A stretch of DNA of 11,149 nucleotides from a candidate division WWE3 bacterium (GTDB taxonomy: Bacteria; Patescibacteriota; WWE3; 9FT-COMBO-53-11). Below, piece after piece: positions 5,726-11,149 of this stretch; the stretch's first letter is position 1, and every line of letters begins with the position of its first letter. The stretch spans positions 1 through 11,149 of the forward strand of contig JAUXIZ010000013.1 of the NCBI GenBank assembly GCA_030620855.1. The letters are read 5' to 3'. Below the pieces are notes generated by a model. The model did no database searches, had not been told where the DNA came from, and saw nothing but the letters and a program-made list of their open reading frames with translations. A program made the translations under genes and the position numbers.

Positions 5726-5760
5726 AGAGCAGATCTGGTTGCTCTCTAGTGTCCTATAGT
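5726..5760 (+). promoter_or_regulatory. Candidate promoter and operator of the CAP-domain gene
   Basis: TATAGT (5755-5760) is a good -10 ending five bases before the ATG at 5766, which would give a leaderless message. No Shine-Dalgarno sequence precedes that ATG and no good -35 lies at 17 bases. AGAGCA (5726-5731) and TGCTCT (5740-5745) form an inverted repeat around eight bases just upstream and could be an operator. An alternative pair, TTGCTC (5739-5744) with TAGAAT (5762-5767), would start RNA inside the gene. Confidence 0.4.
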
Positions 5761-5765
5761 GTAGA

Positions 5766-6794
5766 ATGATAGGTGAGATGATCAAGAAAACCGGTCGAAA
5801 ATTTATTAAGTTTTGCGTCACTAATGCCTGCTTTGTATTGCCTTATCCAAATCGCGGGACGAGGGCCCGGTTCTTGAAAAATTCGGCCCTTTTCATCTAT
5901 GTTTTGTTACTGCTTTCTTTCCAGCTCTATGTTTATAAACTGTCACCCCAGATACTTGGTTTTGCCACTAATATTAACCTCGATGAGGTTTACAGCCTTG
6001 TTAACCAGGAAAGAAGTGGCGCAGGACTTGCTGCGCTTTCCAGAAATTCGAAGTTAGAGAAGGCGGCTTTGGAAAAAGTTAAGGATATGTTTGCCAAGAA
6101 CTACTGGGCCCACTATGCGCCAGACGGCTCTACCACTCCTTGGCAATTTATTGTTTCCGCTGGATACAGCTACAAATATGCGGGGGAGAACTTAGCTAAA
6201 GATTTTGATACTTCTGCAGGAGTTGTCGCAGGTTGGATGGGGTCTGCCTCGCACAAGGCAAACATGCTTAATGCAAGTTACAAGGATATGGGTATGGCAG
6301 CCGTAAACGGCATCATTTTGGGAGAGGAGACAACTTTGGTTGTCCAGATGCTTGGTACTCCGCTTGCTGTAACCACAACCACGACAGCTTCTTCCGGGAG
6401 TTCTCCTTCAAGCGAGCCTTCGAATTCGACCGCCGGTGCACAATCTCCGTCTGAGCAAAACGGTTCAAAGACCGAGGCCGAGCCAAAGACCGTGGTTGGG
6501 CCAACAGAAGTTTCGCAGGAGGCGGTCTCTCAGCCAACAGAACTTGCCCAGGCTGTGCTTTCTCCTCTTGAGCAGGTTGTAAAGGTGTTTGATCCGGTAT
6601 CTTCTCCAAAGACCATCCCGCTGGGGTTTGGGCTTTTCCTAATGGGTTTGTTTGCACTGGATGAGGTTTCGATGCTTAAGGGCGGGCTCACTAAAGGTGA
6701 GCTTCGCAGGACCGCGGAGAATGTTGCCCATATGGTTATTTTGGGACTCTTGATGGTTGTAGTTTGGGTGACCAGAGCAGGAGGTGTGCTTTAA
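5766..6794 (+). CDS. CAP/SCP-domain (YkwD-like) membrane protein
   Basis: The 342-residue protein has a basic N-terminus, a transmembrane helix (about 40-58), a CAP domain (about 72-199), a Ser/Thr/Pro/Glu-rich linker (about 200-283) and two more hydrophobic helices (284-304 and 319-336). The CAP signature is intact: AHYAPDG with H116, AGENLAKDF with E141 and SASHKANML with H163, the usual metal-site and cleft residues of bacterial YkwD-type proteins. The domain should face outward and the C-terminal helices would tether it a second time. The function of bacterial CAP domains is poorly known; surface binding or processing is assumed. The layout, with a short helix ahead of LPQILGFATNI-like sequence, resembles CAP proteins I associate with Microgenomates (recollection, not a search). 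ATG 5766 and ATG 5778 are both possible; neither has a Shine-Dalgarno sequence at normal distance. It is coupled to the next gene by TAATG. Confidence 0.85.
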   Translation: MIGEMIKKTGRKFIKFCVTNACFVLPYPNRGTRARFLKNSALFIYVLLLLSFQLYVYKLSPQILGFATNINLDEVYSLVNQERSGAGLAALSRNSKLEKAALEKVKDMFAKNYWAHYAPDGSTTPWQFIVSAGYSYKYAGENLAKDFDTSAGVVAGWMGSASHKANMLNASYKDMGMAAVNGIILGEETTLVVQMLGTPLAVTTTTTASSGSSPSSEPSNSTAGAQSPSEQNGSKTEAEPKTVVGPTEVSQEAVSQPTELAQAVLSPLEQVVKVFDPVSSPKTIPLGFGLFLMGLFALDEVSMLKGGLTKGELRRTAENVAHMVILGLLMVVVWVTRAGGVL

Positions 6795-7054
6795 TGCCTA
6801 AGATTAAGTTTTCTCATATTACTCATCTTTCGGTTTTGGGAGCAATATTTACGCTTTCTGTTTTGGCGTTTGTCAGGTTTAAAGGGATGGAGCTTTTGCA
6901 GCTTTATGTTGTTGCGGTTGCTGTAATAGCCTACATTGCTTGGGGAGTGGTTTACCACTTTTACCACAAGAGCTTAAGTTGGGGAGTTTTCCTTGAGTAT
7001 GTTCTAGTTGGATCGCTCGTTATTCTTCTTTTCTTTTGGACACTTTTTACATAA
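6794..7054 (+). CDS. Small three-helix membrane protein, unrecognised
   Basis: This 86-residue protein is almost wholly hydrophobic, with three predicted membrane helices at about 10-28, 34-57 and 66-86 separated by short loops (RFKGMEL; YHFYHKSLSWG). I recognise no family. The start at ATG 6794 is favoured over an earlier in-frame GTG because AGGAGG (6779-6784) lies nine bases upstream and the ATG overlaps the stop codon of the CAP gene as TAATG. Translational coupling is therefore likely. Tight linkage to a membrane-bound CAP protein whose C-terminus carries two helices suggests that the two associate in the membrane; this is inference. No terminator follows, so transcription may run on into yvcK. 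Confidence 0.75.
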   Translation: MPKIKFSHITHLSVLGAIFTLSVLAFVRFKGMELLQLYVVAVAVIAYIAWGVVYHFYHKSLSWGVFLEYVLVGSLVILLFFWTLFT

Positions 7055-7076
7055 ACTTCATAGTTGATGTGATAAT
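7046..7076 (+). promoter_or_regulatory. Weak candidate promoter of yvcK
   Basis: GATAAT (7071-7076) is preceded by TG one base away (7068-7069), an extended -10 arrangement. TTTACA (7046-7051) could serve as a -35 at a long 19-base spacing and overlaps the end of the previous gene. Read-through from the CAP operon is an alternative source of transcript. Confidence 0.3.
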
Positions 7077-7100
7077 CTTTTAGCGTTAACGTTTCTTAAG

Positions 7101-8096
7101 GTGGTGGCGAAAAAAGTTGTCGTTTTAGGGGGCGGGACTGGGACCTACACCGTTTTGTCCGGCCTCAAAAATTACCCATTAGATATAACGGCCGTCGTTA
7201 CGATGGCCGATTCCGGCGGTTCCGCCAAAAAGGAGCGGGACGAGTTTGGGATTTTACCGGTTTCCGATGTTAGAAAAGCCCTTTTAGCGCTTTCCGAAGA
7301 AAATGGAAGGGAAGGGCTTCTTCGCGACCTAATCAACTACCGCTTTGTGGAGGGGATTGGGGTGTCAGGCATGACTTTTGGGAACCTTTTTTTGGTTGCC
7401 CTCTCCCACATTTTGAGCTCGCAAGAGCGGGCAATTGAGGAAGTGGGGAAGTTTCTAAAAATAAAAGGCCGGGTTTTGCCGGTTACCTTGGAGGAGACAA
7501 ACCTTGTTGCTGAATACGACGAGGGGGTAGTTGCGGTTGGGGAGCATGCGATCGACGAGCCCAAGCACGACAAGCGCCTTTCTATAAGAAATATTTACCT
7601 TCTTCCTGGGGTAAAGGCGAATCCTAAAGCTCTTAAAGCTATAAGGCAAGCGGATTTTATAGTTATTGGTCCCGGGGATATTTTTACCAGCCTCCTCCCA
7701 ACCCTTCTTGTTGGGGGTGTTTCGGAGGCGGTTAAGAAATCCAAGGCAAAGAAAATCTTTATCCAGAATTTGATGAATAAGTTTGGCCAAACAAACGGGT
7801 TTACGGCTTCTCGGTATCTTTCTGAGATAGACAAGTACCTTGGGATCAAGTTTGATTTTGTTTTTGCTAATAACGCGCCTTTGCCAAAAGACACTTTGCG
7901 CTACTACGCAACCTCGGAAAACTCCTACCCAATCGAGGATGACTTGCTGGAAGAAGATGGATACCTTATCTTCAGGAAAGATCTATTATCCAAGAAGCGG
8001 TTTAAGCCGCAAGAAGGTGATAATCTCAAACGAAGTATTCTTCGCCATGATTCAGATAAACTAGCCAAAGCGCTGCTTAAGGTTATGGAGGAATAG
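7101..8096 (+). CDS. yvcK: YvcK/GlmR (CofD-like) family, UDP-sugar-binding regulator
   Basis: The 331-residue protein matches the YvcK (gluconeogenesis factor, GlmR) branch of the CofD superfamily. It shows GGGTGTYTVLSGLK (10-23), MADSGGSAKKERDEFGILP (35-53), SDVRKALLAL (55-64), GNLFLVAL (94-101), IGPGDIFTSLLPTLLV (189-204) and NLMNKFGQTNGFT (223-235). In Bacillus and other Gram-positives YvcK binds UDP-GlcNAc and supports cell-wall precursor synthesis, and GlmR is reported to act on GlmS. The residue after the GGS loop is AKK instead of the usual TGR-type sequence, so ligand binding may differ. It starts at GTG 7101 or GTG 7104; AAGG is too close to either to be a normal Shine-Dalgarno sequence. 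Its last codons contain the ribosome binding site of glmS, whose catalytic-cysteine codon follows the stop by seven bases. Cytoplasmic. Confidence 0.9.
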   Translation: MVAKKVVVLGGGTGTYTVLSGLKNYPLDITAVVTMADSGGSAKKERDEFGILPVSDVRKALLALSEENGREGLLRDLINYRFVEGIGVSGMTFGNLFLVALSHILSSQERAIEEVGKFLKIKGRVLPVTLEETNLVAEYDEGVVAVGEHAIDEPKHDKRLSIRNIYLLPGVKANPKALKAIRQADFIVIGPGDIFTSLLPTLLVGGVSEAVKKSKAKKIFIQNLMNKFGQTNGFTASRYLSEIDKYLGIKFDFVFANNAPLPKDTLRYYATSENSYPIEDDLLEEDGYLIFRKDLLSKKRFKPQEGDNLKRSILRHDSDKLAKALLKVMEE

Positions 8097-8103
8097 TGCC
8101 ATC
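8087..8103 (+). promoter_or_regulatory. glmS: Shine-Dalgarno sequence and ATC start codon of glmS
   Basis: GGAGG at 8087-8091 lies nine bases before ATC 8101-8103, and TGC for the catalytic cysteine comes directly after. The frame has a stop at 8062-8064, and no ATG, GTG, TTG or CTG between it and the cysteine codon. The nearby GTG at 8096 is in another frame and stops after five codons. Confidence 0.75.
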
Positions 8104-9879
8104 TGCGGAATAATTGCGTTTGTTACAGCTAAAGAAAGAACCGACCCCGCCCAGTTTTTAGTAGAAGGGCTGAAAAGGTTGGAATACAGGGGTTACGACT
8201 CTTGGGGGGTTGCTTTTGGGAAAGATCTCTCTTTGGTCAAAAAGGCCGGGCGCATCTCCGAAGCCGGTAAGGTTGAAGAATCCCCGGCATATGCCGGTTT
8301 GGGACACACCCGATGGGCAACCCACGGCGGAGTTACCGAGGCCAACGCCCACCCCCACACCGACTGTACCGGGAGAGTTGTGGTTGCCCACAACGGGATT
8401 GTTGAAAACTGGGAAGAGCTAAAGAACGAGTTGGAAAAAAAAGGACACGAGTTTAAGTCTGAGACTGATACGGAAGTGATAGCTCACTTGGTGGAAAGTG
8501 AAATGGGCGAAACAGGTGAGTTGGACGAATTGATAGAGGTAGTGCGGAGGGTTTTTAACCAGTTGAAAGGTTTAAACGCTATCTTGGTTTATTTCCCTCA
8601 AATGAGGTCGATTGTAGCATTCCGCAATGGATCGCCGATGGTTCTTGGGGTCGGGGAGGAGGAGCATTTTATCGCCTCGGACATCCCCGCTTTTCTGCCT
8701 TACACTAATAAAGTCGTTTTTATAAACGATATGGAAGGGGTAGTGTTGCACGAAGGTACGGCAAAATTGATTGATGCTGTAAACAGCAAGCAGTTGCCTT
8801 TGAAGGTCCAGGAAGTTGAGTGGTCTGCGGAGGAGGCCGAGCTTGGAGAGCACCCCCATTATTTAATAAAAGAAATTATGGAGCAACCCCAAGTTCTTGC
8901 CCGCCTCGCCGAATATCCGGAAAAGGACATCAAAGAAGTAGCCAAACTGATCAAAGAATCCTTTGGAACCTATTTCACCGCTTGCGGGACGGCCGCGCAC
9001 TCCGGGATGGCGGCAACTTATATGTTTGCCGATCTTGCAAAAAGACATGTCAACTTTGCGGTAGGCAGCGAGTTTTATTTCTTAGAAGATTTCCTTACCC
9101 CGGAATCTCTTTTGATTGCTGCTTCTCAATCGGGTGAGACTATGGACACGCTTGAGGCGGTTCGAGCGGCTAAACGTCACAAGTCTAAAGTGGTTGCTTT
9201 GGTTAATGCACAAGGGTCTTCACTTACCAGGATCGCCGACAAAACCCTTCTTTTGAACTGCGGTCCTGAGAAGGCCGTTTTGGCGACGAAATCGTATACA
9301 GCTAAGTTGGCGGTATTTCTGCTTTTGGCGTCTCAGCTGAATGGGGGATTAAAAGATGGCCGGAAGCTGGTTGCTAAAGCCGCCAAAGGTGCAAAGGAAT
9401 TGTTGGAAGGTGATGCGGTTGGGGAAATTAAGGGCCTTGCAGGCAATCTCAAGGGAGCGGAGCATCTTTACGTGATTGGCAGGGGAGTTAACTATCCGAC
9501 TGCCTTGGAGGCAGCTTTAAAGATAAAAGAGGTCAGCTACATCCATGCAGAGGGGTTTGCGGGTGGGGAGTTGAAGCACGGGGTTATCGCTCTAATTGAA
9601 GAAGGGACTCCTTGTATGGTTTTCGTGGCCAACGACCGCACAAAAGAATCGGTCTTGTCCAATGCCAAGGAAATTAAAAGCCGAGGCGGATTTATTATTG
9701 GAGTTTCTCCGGATATTAATGAGGTATTTGATGTTTGGATAGAAGTTCCTGATGTTGGGGAAGCGTCGCCGATTGTGAATGCAATTCCGGCCCAGCTTTT
9801 AGCTTATTACCTTGCCGTTGAAAGAGGATTAGACCCCGATAAGCCGCGTAACCTCGCAAAGTCCGTAACTGTTAAATAA
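8101..9879 (+). CDS. glmS: Glutamine--fructose-6-phosphate aminotransferase (isomerizing)
   Basis: The enzyme makes glucosamine-6-phosphate from fructose-6-phosphate and glutamine, the first step to UDP-GlcNAc, in the cytoplasm. Counting from ATC 8101 it has 592 residues, close to the usual 600-610. The glutaminase half starts (M)CGIIAF with the nucleophile Cys2. It continues with RGYDSWG (30-36), GHTRWATHGGVTEANAHPH (68-86), HNGIVENW (97-104) and TDTEV. The isomerase half has two SIS domains: ACGTAAHSG (294-302), SQSGETMDTLEAVR (342-355), GPEKAVLATKSYT (388-400), IHAEGFAGGELKHG (481-494) and the C-terminal PRNLAKSVTVK (582-592). No canonical start keeps Cys2; the first one downstream, TTG 8179, would remove it and 25 others. 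It is coupled to yvcK and followed by a bidirectional terminator. Function is certain from motifs; the start is strongly inferred. Confidence 0.95.
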   Translation: MCGIIAFVTAKERTDPAQFLVEGLKRLEYRGYDSWGVAFGKDLSLVKKAGRISEAGKVEESPAYAGLGHTRWATHGGVTEANAHPHTDCTGRVVVAHNGIVENWEELKNELEKKGHEFKSETDTEVIAHLVESEMGETGELDELIEVVRRVFNQLKGLNAILVYFPQMRSIVAFRNGSPMVLGVGEEEHFIASDIPAFLPYTNKVVFINDMEGVVLHEGTAKLIDAVNSKQLPLKVQEVEWSAEEAELGEHPHYLIKEIMEQPQVLARLAEYPEKDIKEVAKLIKESFGTYFTACGTAAHSGMAATYMFADLAKRHVNFAVGSEFYFLEDFLTPESLLIAASQSGETMDTLEAVRAAKRHKSKVVALVNAQGSSLTRIADKTLLLNCGPEKAVLATKSYTAKLAVFLLLASQLNGGLKDGRKLVAKAAKGAKELLEGDAVGEIKGLAGNLKGAEHLYVIGRGVNYPTALEAALKIKEVSYIHAEGFAGGELKHGVIALIEEGTPCMVFVANDRTKESVLSNAKEIKSRGGFIIGVSPDINEVFDVWIEVPDVGEASPIVNAIPAQLLAYYLAVERGLDPDKPRNLAKSVTVK

Positions 9880-9880
9880 A

Positions 9881-9921
9881 AAAAGAAGGCCTTGTGACTT
9901 GTGCCACAAGGCCTGTATTTT
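9881..9921. terminator. Bidirectional terminator between glmS and the convergent phosphoesterase gene
   Basis: AGGCCTTGTG (9887-9896) and CACAAGGCCT (9905-9914) form a perfect 10-bp stem with an 8-base loop. On the plus strand TATTTT follows. On the minus strand the stem is followed by TTCTTTTTTT, an excellent tail. It can end transcripts from both directions and serves two genes whose stop codons face each other. Confidence 0.9.
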
Positions 9922-9925
9922 GAGC

Positions 9926-11149
9926 TTAGATCCCGATGTCCTCCATAAACCTCTGGAGGAGCAACTCGTTTTCGTAAGCCTCCTTCTCGCCTCCGCCAAA
10001 GAAAGCAGTCTCGGTGATGAGAATTCGACCTTCTTGGTTGGAAAGCACTCGGACGTGTACTACTCCCACATCGAGCCGCTTGAGTTTGTTTTCCTCGAAC
10101 TCGGTTTTCCAGACGATTGACCCGCATTGCAGGGCGACTCGCTGGCCGAGATCGGAGTCCCATTGCTCGACCGAGATCGCCACATGGAAGTTTGCCAACA
10201 CCACGACTTGAGTATCGCTTGCATCCAGGGCGTGCTGAGCGCGAAGCGAGCTTGTCAGCGCTCGAGCCATAAAAGGGTGCAGAACCGTGAGCCCAAGGCC
10301 GGAAGGCAGAGTGTGAACTTTACCCTCGACAACCTTGTCTTCAACGATTTGGTTTAGGCCGGAGAGTTCAAGCCCCAGCTTCCCAAGAACATCCTCAATG
10401 CCTCGAGTGAGACATTTAATCAGCGCCGGTTGGAAGGAGGACAAAGGCGTGATGCCTTTACCCTTAACCCACCCGCAGTGATTGCCTGGGATGAAGTAGA
10501 GGTCGAGCAAGGAGCTCTCGACGGCTGCTTGGAGCTCGTCAGCCGAGGGTTTTCGCTTTCTATATCCCTCTAGATCATCTCTGAGGCGGACCTCAAAGAC
10601 CTGAAGCATTACCGAGCAGATCATGCTAGCAGCGAGGCGTTCCTGCTGGGTGTAGTTGAGCCCGGCCATCACCTCGCCCTTTTTGTCGAGATTCCATTCG
10701 AGACCTTCAATCAGGTCCCCGGCAGCAACCAATGTGGTTGAACCCTGCTCGAGGATGATTCGCGGTACTTCCTCTACGAACCATCTGTACTCGGTATAAA
10801 TGCTCCCGGCATGCATACACCCAAAACCGAGGATGGTTTCCTCGTTGAGATCTTTGGGGTCAATATCGGGGTAGGAGAGCTGGTTTTGGATCCACCAGCT
10901 GTTGAAATCGTAAAGTTGGGACACCTCGTCCAAGATAATGGACGGTTGGTACCCAACCTCGTTGAGTTCCTTGATCGCCGCGGCGATTTTCCCGCGCGAG
11001 ACTCGTAGGGCATCTTCTAACATGCCAACGGTGTGTGGACCTTCACTTCTTAGTGCAGAGACTGCTTGAAGCTGCAGATCCGTAGCTTTTTCTGGATCCG
11101 GGATCCATTTGCGCTCGTTTGCAGCGTAGTCCTTGAAGTTGAAAGTGCG
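9926..11149 (-). CDS. Winged-helix plus calcineurin-like metallophosphoesterase, N-terminus outside window
   Basis: The frame runs from the window edge to TAA at 9928-9926 and gives at least 407 residues. The 42 residues before the first in-frame ATG (11023) are coding-like and continuous, so the true start is probably beyond the window. The N-terminal visible part, from DLQLQAVSALRSEG to ALRVSRGKIAAAIKELNEVGY, looks like a winged helix-turn-helix. Then comes a metallophosphoesterase core: GFGCMHAGS, AAGDLIEGLEW, YFIPGNHCGW, HPFMARAL and ANFHVAIS. The order fits D-x-H, GDxx(D/E), GNH(D/E), H and GxHx. The first motif has Cys where Asp is usual, and GNH is followed by Cys. The GDLIEG segment and the Gln-rich helix after it recall DNA-directed phosphoesterases (PolD small subunit, Mre11-like). 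A DNA nuclease or phosphatase role is inference. It converges on glmS. Confidence 0.75.
   Translation of the reverse strand, partial: RTFNFKDYAANERKWIPDPEKATDLQLQAVSALRSEGPHTVGMLEDALRVSRGKIAAAIKELNEVGYQPSIILDEVSQLYDFNSWWIQNQLSYPDIDPKDLNEETILGFGCMHAGSIYTEYRWFVEEVPRIILEQGSTTLVAAGDLIEGLEWNLDKKGEVMAGLNYTQQERLAASMICSVMLQVFEVRLRDDLEGYRKRKPSADELQAAVESSLLDLYFIPGNHCGWVKGKGITPLSSFQPALIKCLTRGIEDVLGKLGLELSGLNQIVEDKVVEGKVHTLPSGLGLTVLHPFMARALTSSLRAQHALDASDTQVVVLANFHVAISVEQWDSDLGQRVALQCGSIVWKTEFEENKLKRLDVGVVHVRVLSNQEGRILITETAFFGGGEKEAYENELLLQRFMEDIGI

Noticed and set aside
7084..7091. CGTTAACG palindrome before yvcK as an operator
   Set aside because: It is only eight bases with no extension on either side; such a short palindrome is expected by chance.
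8040..8103. glmS ribozyme upstream of glmS
   Set aside because: The upstream sequence is the coding end of yvcK with only four bases between stop and start; there is no room for a ribozyme.
8179..9879. glmS starting at TTG 8179
   Set aside because: It would lose the catalytic cysteine and the first conserved strand of the glutaminase domain, all of which are encoded in frame upstream.
1..11149. CRISPR array, tRNA, rRNA, insertion sequence or prophage
   Set aside because: No spaced direct repeats, cloverleaf sequences, transposase or phage structural genes could be seen on either strand. The phosphoesterase has a mobile-element flavour but no supporting neighbours in the window.

Overview
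The window looks like bacterial chromosome of moderate GC content from a small-genome lineage. My best inference is a Patescibacteria/CPR member close to the Microgenomates. The grounds are the style of the CAP-domain envelope protein, the degenerate LCP/LytR_C protein, a lone TrpR/YerC-like repressor and a divergent YvcK, with no marker gene to settle it. No rRNA, tRNA, CRISPR array, insertion sequence or clear phage module is visible.

Layout. Positions 1-317 hold the 3' end of an unrecognised gene (possibly SIMPL-like), closed by a strong terminator. Positions 427-1905 encode a cytoplasmic PQQ-type beta-propeller whose terminator starts inside its last codons; a second, weaker hairpin follows. 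Positions 2038-2082 form a rich control region (direct repeats plus a 28-bp palindrome over an extended -10) in front of a TrpR/YerC-family regulator (2100-2426). An LCP-like/LytR_C membrane protein follows (2503-3561). It meets, stop codon to stop codon, a minus-strand pair: a HAD phosphatase (4685-5341) followed by a secreted, membrane-anchored beta-propeller (3562-4665). Between the HAD gene and the next plus-strand unit lies a divergent promoter region. That unit is a 57-residue basic protein (5469-5642) with the best promoter in the window and its own terminator. Then come a CAP-domain membrane protein (5766-6794) and an 86-residue three-helix membrane protein overlapping it by one base. 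Next are yvcK/glmR (7101-8096) and glmS (8101-9879). A bidirectional terminator separates glmS from a convergent, partial winged-helix plus metallophosphoesterase gene (9926 to the window end).

The theme is the cell envelope. GlmS makes glucosamine-6-phosphate, the entry to UDP-GlcNAc and peptidoglycan. YvcK/GlmR is a UDP-GlcNAc-binding regulator known to act on GlmS in Bacillus. The LCP-like, CAP and anchored propeller proteins are all surface or membrane proteins.

The most notable observation is that glmS has no ATG, GTG or TTG that keeps its catalytic N-terminal cysteine. The codon exactly where Met should be is ATC, with a Shine-Dalgarno sequence at good spacing inside the end of yvcK. 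Other points of interest are the palindrome at the TrpR-family promoter, two genes that look leaderless, an LCP domain without its usual arginines, and a phosphoesterase with substitutions in two metal-site motifs.
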